DNA of 41,119 nucleotides from a delta proteobacterium MLS_D (lineage in GTDB: Bacteria; Desulfobacterota; Syntrophia; Syntrophales; UBA2210): positions 167,900 through 209,018 of the forward strand of contig LQBH01000001.1 in NCBI GenBank assembly GCA_002030015.1. Direction: 5' to 3'. Position 1 is the stretch's first letter. Every line of letters starts with the position of its first letter. Made by a program: the position numbers and the translations under genes. A model generated the notes under the pieces. The model had not been told where the DNA came from, ran no database searches, and was given only the letters and a program-made list of their open reading frames with translations. Of the stretch, positions 24,598 through 32,523 are shown one piece after another.

Positions 24598-25002
24598 TTA
24601 AATACTGTGTTGAGAAATATATTCTAACGCTGCGGTTGCGAGCAATCCAGAACGCGTTTCACCTTCACGTTGAGCGTAGGAATCTATTTTTGTCAGTATG
24701 TTTTCGGGGATTGTTACATTTATTCTCCTGACCGCTTTCGATAACTTTGCAAGATCCACATTTACTATTCCCCAGATTATTCCATCTTCCGTTATTTCAT
24801 CTTTTAATTTTTCAATTGAAGAGGGATTAGGAATTGTTTCATTATCGATGAATAGACCTTCGACGTGGGTTAAAATTGCTTCCTGGGCATTCTCCAATGC
24901 TTCTTCAACTGTAGTCCCGGATGAAAAACAACCAGGAAGATCGGGAATTGTCACGCCATAGTCGCTGTCTTTATCTTTCTCAAGAAATACCGGGTATTTC
25001 AT
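24598..25002 (-). CDS. hicB: HicB-family antitoxin (orphan)
   Basis: A 134-residue antitoxin-type protein. The N-terminal partial RNase H-like fold is unmistakable: KYPVFLEKDKDSDYGVTIPD, then LPGCFSSGTTVEEALENAQEAI. A C-terminal ribbon-helix-helix DNA-binding segment follows (RRINVTIPENILTKIDSYAQREGETRSGLLATAAL). Normally it would neutralise the HicA mRNA interferase encoded just upstream and repress the operon. Here only the last 20-odd codons of hicA remain upstream, ending one base before this ATG, so the antitoxin has no visible toxin. It could act in trans on another HicA or simply be decaying. Confidence 0.9.
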   Translation of the reverse strand: MKYPVFLEKDKDSDYGVTIPDLPGCFSSGTTVEEALENAQEAILTHVEGLFIDNETIPNPSSIEKLKDEITEDGIIWGIVNVDLAKLSKAVRRINVTIPENILTKIDSYAQREGETRSGLLATAALEYISQHSI

Positions 25003-25003
25003 G

Positions 25004-25075
25004 TTATTTCTCCCATTCTATGCCGGCCTGCTTGAACATGCTCCTTACCGTTCCTTTTGGCAAGTCGGCCTTTGG
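25004..25075 (-). pseudogene. hicA toxin remnant (C-terminal tail only)
   Basis: Directly upstream of hicB, a minus-strand frame reads DLPKGTVRSMFKQAGIEWEK and stops with TAA one base before the hicB start. The KGT(V/L)RSxxKQAGI pattern is the conserved C-terminal end of HicA mRNA interferases. Going further upstream the frame hits TGA at 25076-25078. The catalytic N-terminal region (double-stranded RNA-binding fold with its His) is missing, having been replaced by the region of the response regulator gene. The toxin is therefore truncated and inactive. Confidence 0.75.
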
Positions 25076-25155
25076 TCACCAGACCGGAGATTCCCGGAAC
25101 AGTTCTCCCGAGGCCGGGTCGGAATTTCGTAAAACAACCGAAGGGGATCGATGAG

Positions 25156-25605
25156 ATGAGGGCTGAGAGGGTGATTTTCCTGGTGGAGGATAATGCGGAC
25201 GATGAACTGCTGGCAATGCGGGCGCTGCGGAAAAACAACGTTGCGGACAGAATCGAGGTGGCCCGTGACGGCGAGGAGGCTTTGTCGTTCCTGTTTAAAA
25301 AAACGCCGAGAGTAGAGCCTTCTTTAATACTCCTCGATCTGAAACTGCCCGTGGTGGACGGCCTGGAGATCTTGCGTCGTATCCGCGCTGACGAGAGGAC
25401 GAAGCTTTTGCCCGTGGTCGTACTTACCACGTCAAGCGAAGAACGCGATATCATCGCCAGTTACAGCCTCGGCGCCAACAGTTACGTGCGTAAACCGGTT
25501 GACTTCGAGCAGTTCAACGAGGCGGTCCGTCAGCTTGGCCTGTACTGGCTGGGAATCAACGAGAAGCCGCCCGTGAGGCGGTTCGAGGAAGAAAGCGCCC
25601 GGTGA
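25156..25605 (+). CDS. Single-domain response regulator (Rcp1/CheY-like)
   Basis: A 149-residue stand-alone receiver: EDNADDELLAMRAL with the acidic pocket, phosphoacceptor Asp61 in LILLDLKLPVVDG, the TTSSEERD switch region, and the conserved Lys in YVRKPVDF. There is no output domain. Such proteins usually relay phosphate from phytochrome- or PAS-type kinases, none of which lies adjacent. The longer frame starts at 25057. ATG 25156 is chosen because AAGGGG lies 9 nt upstream and the receiver begins at once. It sits exactly at the edge of the truncated hicA, so the recombination event that removed the toxin placed this gene here, or the reverse. Confidence 0.92.
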   Translation: MRAERVIFLVEDNADDELLAMRALRKNNVADRIEVARDGEEALSFLFKKTPRVEPSLILLDLKLPVVDGLEILRRIRADERTKLLPVVVLTTSSEERDIIASYSLGANSYVRKPVDFEQFNEAVRQLGLYWLGINEKPPVRRFEEESAR

Positions 25606-25633
25606 TTTTTTCTTGTGGAGCGCCGGCCGTGTT

Positions 25634-25819
25634 TCACCGAATAGTGAGAGCAAACCAGCCGAACCAGACAAGCACCAGTACCGGAAGCGCCCTGCCGACG
25701 GTATAGATTCTCCAGACCTGCCATTTGCTGCGCGCGCCGAGGGCCTTTTCAACCCGATGCGCGGAAACAAACCGGCAGAACAGTGTTGCGCCGAATATAC
25801 CAAATAATAACGAGGACAT
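25634..25819 (-). CDS. Small hydrophobic protein (61 aa)
   Basis: Possible short membrane protein: MSSLLFGIFGATLFCRFVSA is a hydrophobic helix, then a basic linker (KALGARSKWQVW), then a second helix VGRALPVLVLVWFGWFALTI. Codon use is like that of neighbouring genes. No convincing ribosome-binding site precedes the ATG at 25819 and no family is recognised. It is convergent with the response regulator, and the two stop codons are 28 bp apart. Treat as a candidate. Confidence 0.4.
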   Translation of the reverse strand: MSSLLFGIFGATLFCRFVSAHRVEKALGARSKWQVWRIYTVGRALPVLVLVWFGWFALTIR

Positions 25820-25982
25820 TATTTTTTTTAAACAGGTACGTGATGTCAGAAAATTATGTCTTTCATGGTCATTCTGACGGGAATAACGGTCATGGCTGTG
25901 ACCTTTAGACCTTGAACGGGTGCCTGATCTGTTTTATATAAGAGCGAGAGAAGCAGCAACGGTCTCAAAAGGGAGGGGGAGC

Positions 25983-26222
25983 ATGCCGCACGTCATCGTC
26001 AAGCTTTACACCGGGAGAAACGAGGAGCAGAAAAAGGGTCTCGCCGAGGCCGTGGCGGACGCGGTAGTTCATTCTCTCGGCTGCGAAAGAAAGGTTGTGT
26101 CAGTCGCCCTCGAGGAAATTGATCCGGCGGCGTGGCCCGAACAGGTTTATCGTCCCGACATTCTTGAAAAGGGCGACAGGCTGTACCTGAAACCAGGTTA
26201 CGATCCTTTCGCTGAATCGTAG
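25983..26222 (+). CDS. Tautomerase-family protein (4-oxalocrotonate tautomerase-like)
   Basis: A 79-residue protein. After removal of Met it starts with Pro (MPHVIVKLYTGRNEEQKKGL), the catalytic N-terminal proline of the tautomerase superfamily. Helix and strand pattern then follow (LAEAVADAVVHSLGC, VSVALEEIDPAAW), ending slightly longer than the classic 62-residue enzyme. It probably works as an oligomer on enol/keto acids; substrate unknown. GGGAGGGGG precedes the ATG at 25983, so the longer frame from 25920 is rejected. It probably forms a unit with the ferritin-like gene 32 bp downstream. Confidence 0.85.
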   Translation: MPHVIVKLYTGRNEEQKKGLAEAVADAVVHSLGCERKVVSVALEEIDPAAWPEQVYRPDILEKGDRLYLKPGYDPFAES

Positions 26223-26254
26223 CCGCCTACTCTGACACCGGGAAGGAGCGCAAA

Positions 26255-26710
26255 ATGGACGGTAAAGAGGTGCTGTACATGCTGGCCGAACATGAGAAGG
26301 TCATCGGTGATTTTTACCGGGCCCTGTCGCGGTGTTTCCCCGACCGAAGGCAATTCTGGGAAAGGATCGCCGATGAAGAATACGTCCACCGCGACGCGGT
26401 GCTTTCACTGCTGGAACCGCTGGAAAACGGGGCCATTCGATTTACCGGGCGTTTCAACAAAACGGCAATAACCACGTCATTGAACTTCGTCAAAGCGCGG
26501 ACCGCGGCAGCGGAGGCCGGAACCATACAACAGGCGGAAGCATTCGCGACGGCGGCCAGTATTGAAGCCTCTCTTCTGGAAAGAATGGGATTTGACGCGT
26601 TCGCCGGTGACGCCGATGAGCTTCAGCGCGTGAAAGACAAGTTGCTTCGGGAAACGAGGCTTCACCATACCATGATCGTGACCGAAAAAGACCGCGCGAA
26701 TATGAAATGA
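26255..26710 (+). CDS. Ferritin/rubrerythrin-like helical protein
   Basis: A 151-residue, all-helical protein with ferritin-like metal-site spacing: E12 in LAEHEKVIGDFY, ExxH at E42-H45 (EEYVH) in helix 2, E104 in ASIEASLLER in helix 3, and E133-H137 (ETRLHH) in helix 4. This suggests a di-iron four-helix bundle akin to rubrerythrin without the rubredoxin domain. A role in iron or peroxide handling is possible. The spacing of the last motif (ExxxH) is not canonical, so metal binding is uncertain. GGAAGGAG lies upstream of the ATG. Confidence 0.65.
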   Translation: MDGKEVLYMLAEHEKVIGDFYRALSRCFPDRRQFWERIADEEYVHRDAVLSLLEPLENGAIRFTGRFNKTAITTSLNFVKARTAAAEAGTIQQAEAFATAASIEASLLERMGFDAFAGDADELQRVKDKLLRETRLHHTMIVTEKDRANMK

Positions 26711-26809
26711 CCACGGAATCTGTTATGTCACGGTGGAAGTATGTGCTTCCGGGGGAAACGGCACTTCGCGGAAAGTCATTGAGGGTGTTTCCGCGGAGGG
26801 GGAAAGAAA

Positions 26810-28012
26810 ATGACAAAGCAGAGCCGGTCATATTCGGCCTTTCTTGAATCTGATGCTTACCGCCTGCTGGTGGAAAATGCCAACGAGGCTATTTTCGTCG
26901 CCCAGGACGGGTATATCCGCTATGCCAATCCCAAGACCTTTGAGTTGTCCGGTTATTCAGAGGAAGAACTTCTGTCGGAACCATTCGCCGAGAAAATACA
27001 TCCCGAGGACCGCGACATGGTCGTCGACCGCCACATCCGTCGTCTTAAAGGGGAAAAACTTACCGACGTTTATTCCTACCGAATCATAGACAAAAAAGGG
27101 AATGTTATCTGGCTCGAGATGAACGTGGTGATGATCACGTGGTGGGACAAAGCGGCGTCGCTGAATTTCGCCAGCGACATCACCGACCGGAAACGGGCCG
27201 AGGACGCGCTCAGAGAGAGCGAGGAACTCTACCGGACGCTCTTTCATCTGGCCCCTGTTTCGGTGTTCAGTTATGACCGTGAATTCAGGATTCTCGATTG
27301 CAACGAGCAGATGGCCCGGTTACTGGGTACATCGAGGGAGCGGCTCCGTGGATCGAATCTGCGTCTCGTGCGCGACCAGCGGGTTGTTCCCGCCCTGGCA
27401 AAACCCCTTGAGGGAGAAGAAGGATATTATGAGGGAGAATACCGTACCACCTTGAGCGGCGTCATACTCTGGGTTATGGTACGTACTTCGCCGCTCCGCA
27501 ACGGTGACGAGACTATTACTGGCGGGATCGGAATGATTCAGGATATGACGGATTTTTATAACGCCCACAAAGAATTGACTATCAAGTCGCGCTACCTGGA
27601 AGAGGCCAACACGGCTCTCCGCGTCTTTGTCCGCCGCCGGGAGGAAGAGCGGGCGAAGATTCAGAGCGACGTGGTGTCAAACATTCGGACCCTTGTTTTA
27701 CCCTACATCGAGAGAATGAAGACGTCCCGAACCGAAGATGACAGGCAGGTTTTTGTCGAACTTATCGAGAGCAACCTCAGCCGCGTGATATCGCCTTTTC
27801 TCCGTGAGGTGAGTAGTTACCAGATGAACCTGACGCCGCGTGAGATTCAAATCGCGAACCTGATCCGCGATGGCAAGTCAAGTAAGGAAATCGGGTTGAT
27901 CCTGAATATTTCCCCGCGGTCCGTCGAGTTTTACCGGTCGAAAATACGGAAGAAGCTGGGACTGCACGGGTCGAAAGCCAATCTCAGGTCACAGCTGATT
28001 GCGAATACCTGA
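26810..28012 (+). CDS. PAS-PAS-LuxR transcriptional regulator
   Basis: A 400-residue cytoplasmic regulator: PAS domain 1 (about 17-130, ending FASDITDRKRAEDALRES), PAS domain 2 (about 140-255), a coiled linker, and a LuxR/GerE helix-turn-helix. The last reads LTPREIQIANLIRDGKSSKE, then IGLILNISPRSVEFYRSKIR. It has no membrane segment and no receiver domain, so a small ligand or cofactor bound by the PAS domains is the likely signal. GGAGGGGGAAAGAAA precedes the ATG. It lies 74 bp before the HpaB/AbfD-family gene in the same direction and is the obvious candidate to control it. Such PAS-LuxR genes beside acyl-CoA catabolic genes are common in syntrophs, as far as I recall. Confidence 0.9.
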   Translation: MTKQSRSYSAFLESDAYRLLVENANEAIFVAQDGYIRYANPKTFELSGYSEEELLSEPFAEKIHPEDRDMVVDRHIRRLKGEKLTDVYSYRIIDKKGNVIWLEMNVVMITWWDKAASLNFASDITDRKRAEDALRESEELYRTLFHLAPVSVFSYDREFRILDCNEQMARLLGTSRERLRGSNLRLVRDQRVVPALAKPLEGEEGYYEGEYRTTLSGVILWVMVRTSPLRNGDETITGGIGMIQDMTDFYNAHKELTIKSRYLEEANTALRVFVRRREEERAKIQSDVVSNIRTLVLPYIERMKTSRTEDDRQVFVELIESNLSRVISPFLREVSSYQMNLTPREIQIANLIRDGKSSKEIGLILNISPRSVEFYRSKIRKKLGLHGSKANLRSQLIANT

Positions 28013-28086
28013 TGCTTAAAACCGCCGGCACACGTCAAGTCGGCGAACTCAATATGACAGATAACGACATGAAAGGAGTGTAACCG

Positions 28087-29628
28087 ATGATCAGAACAGT
28101 CGATCAGTACCTGGAAAGCCTGGATGACGGCCGCGACGTGTGGTGCATGGGAGAGAAGGTAAAAGACGTCAGGACCCATCCGACCATCAGCGGCATTATC
28201 AAGACGGCGGCGCTGGATTACGTTATGCCCAACAAGCCTGAGTACCGGGATATTTTCGTCACCCGGGACGAAGACGATGAAGAGGTGAATTTCCTGCTCA
28301 CGGCGCCGAAAACATCAGAAGATCTTCTGCGTCGCAGGGAATGTTTCGTGACGGCCATGAGAACAGGCGGCGGCGTCCTGCTACACTGCATGGGCGCCGA
28401 CGCGCTTGCCGCGTTCACCGTTACGGCGGCTGTCATGGACCGGGAACTGGGAACCAATTACAGTGAGCGGGTCGAACAGTACCGGAAAATGCTCATGAAA
28501 CAGGACCTGGGAATCACCGGCGCCATTACGGACGTCAAGGGCGACCGGAGCCTGCATCCCTCACAGCAGAAGCAGCACCAGGATTATTATCTTCGGGTCG
28601 TCGACCGTCAGAAAGACGGAATTATAGTCCGGGGCGCCAAGGTCCACATAAGCGCCTCACCCTGCGCGAACGAACTGCTCTGCTCGCCGTGCCGGACACA
28701 CGGAGAAGCGGACAAGGATTACGCCCTGGCTTTCGCCGTACCCGTTGCGACGCCGGGCGTAAAGCTGCTGGCCGTCGAGCCCGTTTCACGGACCTACGGA
28801 GAAGAAGGCGATTTCGACTATCCGAGGACAAGCGCGTTGCAGCCCACGGAGAGCCTGATCGTGTTCGACGATGTTTTTGTACCGTGGGAGCGGGTGTTCA
28901 TGTGCGGCGAGTGGCAGTTTTCACGAACCCTGGCCTACGCTTTCGCGAGCTACCACCGGCTGTTCGGCACCTGCAAGATGGTGGGAAAACTTGAAGCCAT
29001 GACCGGCGCGGCCGCGCTGGCCGCAGAATATAATGGAATCGAGCATGTTGATCACATACGAAAAAAGCTTGCCTGGATGGCCATGATCACGCACATGGTC
29101 CTTGAATTGGGAAAGGCGGCCTGCCTCGATCCGGAGAAAGAATTCGGCCATGATGTCGCCATGCCCAACCGGATGTCCATCAATTCGGCCAAGTACACCT
29201 TCGCCAGCAATTTTCACCAGATGTGCCAGAATATGCAGGATATAGCAGGGGGGCTCAGCACCACCGCGCCCTGTTACCGGGATTGGCGGAATCCTGAAAT
29301 TCAGCCGTACATCGACAAATACCTGAGTGCCCGGGACGGTGTTTCCACGGAAGACAGGTTGCGGGTCATGAGGCTGATCAAGGACATGACCGGCAGTTAC
29401 TGGCAGATCGATACGATTCACGGCGAGGGATCCATGGCGGCACAGCAGATGTTCCTTTACGGAAGCGCCGACTGGGATCGGCTCAAGGCGGCGGCGAAAC
29501 GGGCCGCTCACATTGACGGATGGCAGGACAATCCGGTTTACGGAAGTCTTGTGTCCGCTGATGACGAAGTCCCCATGCCCGACTACGATGAGTCGTACGC
29601 GAGCATTCCCGTCACGGCCGAAAAATAG
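28087..29628 (+). CDS. HpaB / 4-hydroxybutyryl-CoA dehydratase family flavoprotein
   Basis: A 513-residue member of the 4-hydroxyphenylacetate 3-monooxygenase/4-hydroxybutyryl-CoA dehydratase (AbfD) family. The family signature runs through RTGGGVLLHCMGADALAAF, TDVKGDRSLHPSQQ, GIIVRGAKVHISASPCANE, VFDDVFVPWERVF and FASYHRLFGTCKMVGKLEAM to IHGEGSMAAQQMFLYGSADW. AbfD binds a [4Fe-4S] cluster through C99, C103, H292 and C299 (as I recall for Clostridium aminobutyricum). Here the equivalents appear to be V97, C101, H290 and C296, so one Cys is missing and the His-Cys spacing is shorter. It may therefore be a dehydratase variant or an isomerase without the cluster. Oxygen-dependent hydroxylation is unlikely in an anaerobe. 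AAAGGAG precedes the ATG. Confidence 0.85.
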   Translation: MIRTVDQYLESLDDGRDVWCMGEKVKDVRTHPTISGIIKTAALDYVMPNKPEYRDIFVTRDEDDEEVNFLLTAPKTSEDLLRRRECFVTAMRTGGGVLLHCMGADALAAFTVTAAVMDRELGTNYSERVEQYRKMLMKQDLGITGAITDVKGDRSLHPSQQKQHQDYYLRVVDRQKDGIIVRGAKVHISASPCANELLCSPCRTHGEADKDYALAFAVPVATPGVKLLAVEPVSRTYGEEGDFDYPRTSALQPTESLIVFDDVFVPWERVFMCGEWQFSRTLAYAFASYHRLFGTCKMVGKLEAMTGAAALAAEYNGIEHVDHIRKKLAWMAMITHMVLELGKAACLDPEKEFGHDVAMPNRMSINSAKYTFASNFHQMCQNMQDIAGGLSTTAPCYRDWRNPEIQPYIDKYLSARDGVSTEDRLRVMRLIKDMTGSYWQIDTIHGEGSMAAQQMFLYGSADWDRLKAAAKRAAHIDGWQDNPVYGSLVSADDEVPMPDYDESYASIPVTAEK

Positions 29629-29751
29629 AAAAGAGCGGTCCGCCTTTTTCGGGGGGATGCCCTGAACGGAGTGGTGGTCCGGATGGGGAGAAGGCGGGAG
29701 GGATCGGCAGGGGCTGGTCCGGTCACCGTGACACGAAAAGAGGAGGAGGGA

Positions 29752-30189
29752 ATGTTTAAAAAAATAGTATATCCGACGGATTTCTCCACGGAGGCGGTCC
29801 GCGCGCTCGGGTTCGTCAGGAAGCTGAAAGAGGCCGGGGCGAAGGAAGTCGTGCTGCTGCACATCATTGACCGTCGCGGCCTCAGCGACTTGTCCCGGTT
29901 TGCCACGAAAGACATCGCCGATATCGTGGACGAACTGGAAGTCAAGGCCCGGAAGGAACTGCAGAAAATTGAAAAGGAACTGCACGATCTGGGATTCAAG
30001 GTGACCATAAGGCTCGAGCAGGGAGACCCCTTCAAGGAAATCCTGCGCGTGGAAGAAGAAGAGGATGCGTCCCTGATCGTTATCGGCGCGCGCGGGAAGG
30101 CCGACACCTTTCCCGCCGTGCTGCTCGGGTCCGTGTCCTACAATCTCGTCAGGAAGGCGTCCTGCCCGGTGCTGGTTGTCAAGAGATAA
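29752..30189 (+). CDS. Universal stress protein (UspA family)
   Basis: A 145-residue Usp domain: MFKKIVYPTDFSTEA start, LLHII strand, RLEQGDPFKEIL, and the nucleotide-binding end LIVIGARGKADTFPAVLLGS followed by NLVRKASCPVLVVKR. The G-2x-G-(about 10x)-G-S motif indicates the ATP-binding subtype. GAGGAGGAGGG lies just before the ATG at 29752, so the longer frame from 29671 is rejected. It follows the HpaB/AbfD-like gene by 123 bp on the same strand. Physiological role is not evident. Confidence 0.92.
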   Translation: MFKKIVYPTDFSTEAVRALGFVRKLKEAGAKEVVLLHIIDRRGLSDLSRFATKDIADIVDELEVKARKELQKIEKELHDLGFKVTIRLEQGDPFKEILRVEEEEDASLIVIGARGKADTFPAVLLGSVSYNLVRKASCPVLVVKR

Positions 30190-30301
30190 CGGCGGGTGTT
30201 TTGCGAGGCAGTGGACCCGTTGAACATACATAGTCCAGCGGCCGCGCCGTTTCGGCGGATGCGGCCGCTCAGCCGCCGGTCTGTTGCAAAGACAATCAAT
30301 C

Positions 30302-31225
30302 ATGACGCACCGGGGTACCCTTCCTTCCGGCAGTAGGGGGCTGTTTTTCCGAAGGACGCGTCAGCACGCTGATAGAGGAAACAGTCTTTTGCAGAATTTT
30401 CAAGGATTACAACAACGTCGTTCTGACCATCCCTTTTTCCGCGACCTGCCCGCCGGGGGAAGATGGGTGGCGGCCCATCGGGGCGCCGCGCTCCTGTGGC
30501 CCGAAAACACGTTGCCGGCATTTGAGCGGTCTCTCGACAGGGGCGTTCACATACTGGAGATGGATGCCCGTTTAACGGCGGACGGCATCCCCGTTATCAT
30601 GCACGACGAGACCGTTGACCGGACCACCGACGGGACGGGACGTGTCAGGGAGTATAGTTTTGCGGAACTGCGGCGGCTTAACGCGGGCTGGCGCTGGGAG
30701 AAACCGGACCAGCCGGGTGTTACACCCTGGAGGGGGAAAGGTTGTGTTATTCCGAGTCTGGAGGAAGTATTCCAGGCGTTTCCCGGGGCCCGCATAGTAC
30801 TGGAAATCAAGGAGAAAGATTCCGCGCTTGTTCTTTCCGTTGGTGAACTTGTCCAAAAATACGCGCGTCACAATCTGACCATGGTCGCTTCCTTTTACTC
30901 GCCGGTGCTGAAAATATTCAGATCGCGGTTTTCAGGCGTCGCCACATCCGCCGGGCGGAGCGAGGTGTTCCTGTTCTGGCTGGCGGAAAAACTGCGCCTG
31001 GAAAAGATCATCTCGCCATGCTACGAGGCGCTCCAGGTTCCCGAACGATTCCGGGGAATTCAGGTGGTTACGGCCGGCTTCGTGCGGGCGGCCCTTCGGC
31101 GGGGCCTTTCGGTTCATGTATGGACCGTGAACGATCCTCGCGACATGGCCCGGTTTTTTGACATGGGCGTTGACGCCGTCATCACCGACGCGCCCGACCG
31201 GGCGCCGATGCCGGGACAAAAATAA
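30302..31225 (+). CDS. Glycerophosphodiester phosphodiesterase
   Basis: It hydrolyses glycerophosphodiesters to glycerol-3-phosphate and an alcohol. The catalytic core is clear: VAAHRGAALLWPENTLPAFE, LEMDARLTADGIPVIMHDET, VDRTTDGTGRV, VLEIKEK, and near the end VHVWTVNDPRDMARFFDMGVDAVITD. These give the conserved HRG, ENT, E-D-x-H and final WTVN/TD elements. The N-terminus is uncertain: ATG at 30302 lacks a Shine-Dalgarno sequence. A TTG at 30389 has AGAGGAA upstream and sits closer to the conserved part. I see no signal peptide, so it is probably cytoplasmic. A 9-bp hairpin (AGCGGCCGC, 30237-30245 with 30261-30269) precedes the gene. Confidence 0.87.
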   Translation: MTHRGTLPSGSRGLFFRRTRQHADRGNSLLQNFQGLQQRRSDHPFFRDLPAGGRWVAAHRGAALLWPENTLPAFERSLDRGVHILEMDARLTADGIPVIMHDETVDRTTDGTGRVREYSFAELRRLNAGWRWEKPDQPGVTPWRGKGCVIPSLEEVFQAFPGARIVLEIKEKDSALVLSVGELVQKYARHNLTMVASFYSPVLKIFRSRFSGVATSAGRSEVFLFWLAEKLRLEKIISPCYEALQVPERFRGIQVVTAGFVRAALRRGLSVHVWTVNDPRDMARFFDMGVDAVITDAPDRAPMPGQK

Positions 31226-31278
31226 TAATTATATTATTGAGGCGTTGCCGCGGCAGTCCGTTACGCAAAACGAGATGT

Positions 31279-32523
31279 TCAGGGCTGTTTTTCGTCGTAT
31301 TCGACAGCGGTGTTGGTGACGTCCCTGTCTTTTGAGATTCGGATGAGCACCAGTATAAGCAGCAGAAATACACTGATGATCCCGCCCATGAAAAAATAAA
31401 CCGCCGACAGACTCCAGGCCTGCTGAATCCACCCGGCGAAATACACGGCGACTGAACCCACGCCGAAGGTGAGAATAAATTTAATACCGTATCCCGTACT
31501 TCTCCACCGGGCCGGGGTGAATGCGGCGACCAGGCTGTTTTCGATGGGCTGCATTCCCAGCGCGAAGAAAATATAAATTCCCGCGGCGATGATAAGGGCC
31601 TGCTGGCTCAAAATACCCATAAGAATCACGAAGGGAAGGCTGGCCAGGTGAAAGGCGAAATATAAGAACCGAAGATCGTGCCGGTCGGCGAGTCTTCCTC
31701 CCAGGAGCTGGCCGAACATGCCGACGGTGAAAATAATCGATGCCAGAAAGGTGGCGGCCATGGTCCTGGCTTCCGTAAAAAGCGAGGCGTGAAGCGAGTT
31801 CAGAAAATTCCAGAGAAAGTCGGCCTTGAGTTCCAGGTACGCCGGCAGGACGACCGTGTTCGCCCTATACGCGAGACCTGAGAGGGTCATGATGACGCAG
31901 AGCACCAGGAAATATTTCACCGTGTCGTTCCGGCGGACGCCGTTCGTCGACGACGGCGGGTCACGGTGCACCGACGTTTCGTTGATCGCCGACCTGGCCA
32001 GTACGACGCCCCAGGCAAGTGAAAGCCCGCCCATGATCAGGTAAACCGCCTGCCACCCGGCGATCCAGTTTATGAAACCCGCCATGAAGGGAGCGATGAC
32101 GAATCCAGCGTTTCCCGCGACGCCGTTAATTCCCAGCGCCATGCCGCGCTTTCTGACGCATCCCGATATGAGGCCCATGCCCGCCGGGTGATATATGCTG
32201 GCGAAAAGGCCGATCAGCGCGAGCGACAGGGTCATGGAGCGGGCCGTCGAGGCGAACGCCGTGATGATGGAAGCGACGCCAATACCCAGGAAAAATACCA
32301 CCAGGCTTCGCCTGTTACCGAGTCGATCGGCGACGAATCCCGCGGGAAGGGCCGCGACTCCGTAGAGCAGGTACATGAAAAATCCCAGTTTCAACACGTC
32401 CGGCAGGTCCATCCCGAGGGAAAGTGTCAGCGGAATTGCCAGGGAAGGAAAGGCGATTTCATAAAAGTGGGTCAAAAAGTGAGCCACGCCCGTGTGAAGT
32501 ACGATTTTCGATTCGTTATTCAT
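31279..32523 (-). CDS. Major facilitator superfamily transporter
   Basis: A 414-residue transporter with about twelve hydrophobic segments and an MFS loop motif (GFVADRLGNRRS) between TM2 and TM3. It has a repeat of that loop in the second half (GGRLADRHDLRF). Substrate is not predictable; the family includes fosmidomycin-resistance-like and sugar-phosphate-like antiporters. The start is the ATG at 32523. It overlaps the 3' end of the TonB-like gene by 8 bp (stop codon inside CATGAATAA), so the two are translationally coupled. The longer frame to 32610 only reads the end of the upstream gene in another frame. Confidence 0.9.
   Translation of the reverse strand: MNNESKIVLHTGVAHFLTHFYEIAFPSLAIPLTLSLGMDLPDVLKLGFFMYLLYGVAALPAGFVADRLGNRRSLVVFFLGIGVASIITAFASTARSMTLSLALIGLFASIYHPAGMGLISGCVRKRGMALGINGVAGNAGFVIAPFMAGFINWIAGWQAVYLIMGGLSLAWGVVLARSAINETSVHRDPPSSTNGVRRNDTVKYFLVLCVIMTLSGLAYRANTVVLPAYLELKADFLWNFLNSLHASLFTEARTMAATFLASIIFTVGMFGQLLGGRLADRHDLRFLYFAFHLASLPFVILMGILSQQALIIAAGIYIFFALGMQPIENSLVAAFTPARWRSTGYGIKFILTFGVGSVAVYFAGWIQQAWSLSAVYFFMGGIISVFLLLILVLIRISKDRDVTNTAVEYDEKQP

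Noticed and set aside
24999-25454. 151-aa minus-strand frame opposite the response regulator
   Set aside because: It is Ser/Arg-rich antisense of the receiver domain, and the only genuine signal in its tail region is the HicA remnant in a different frame.
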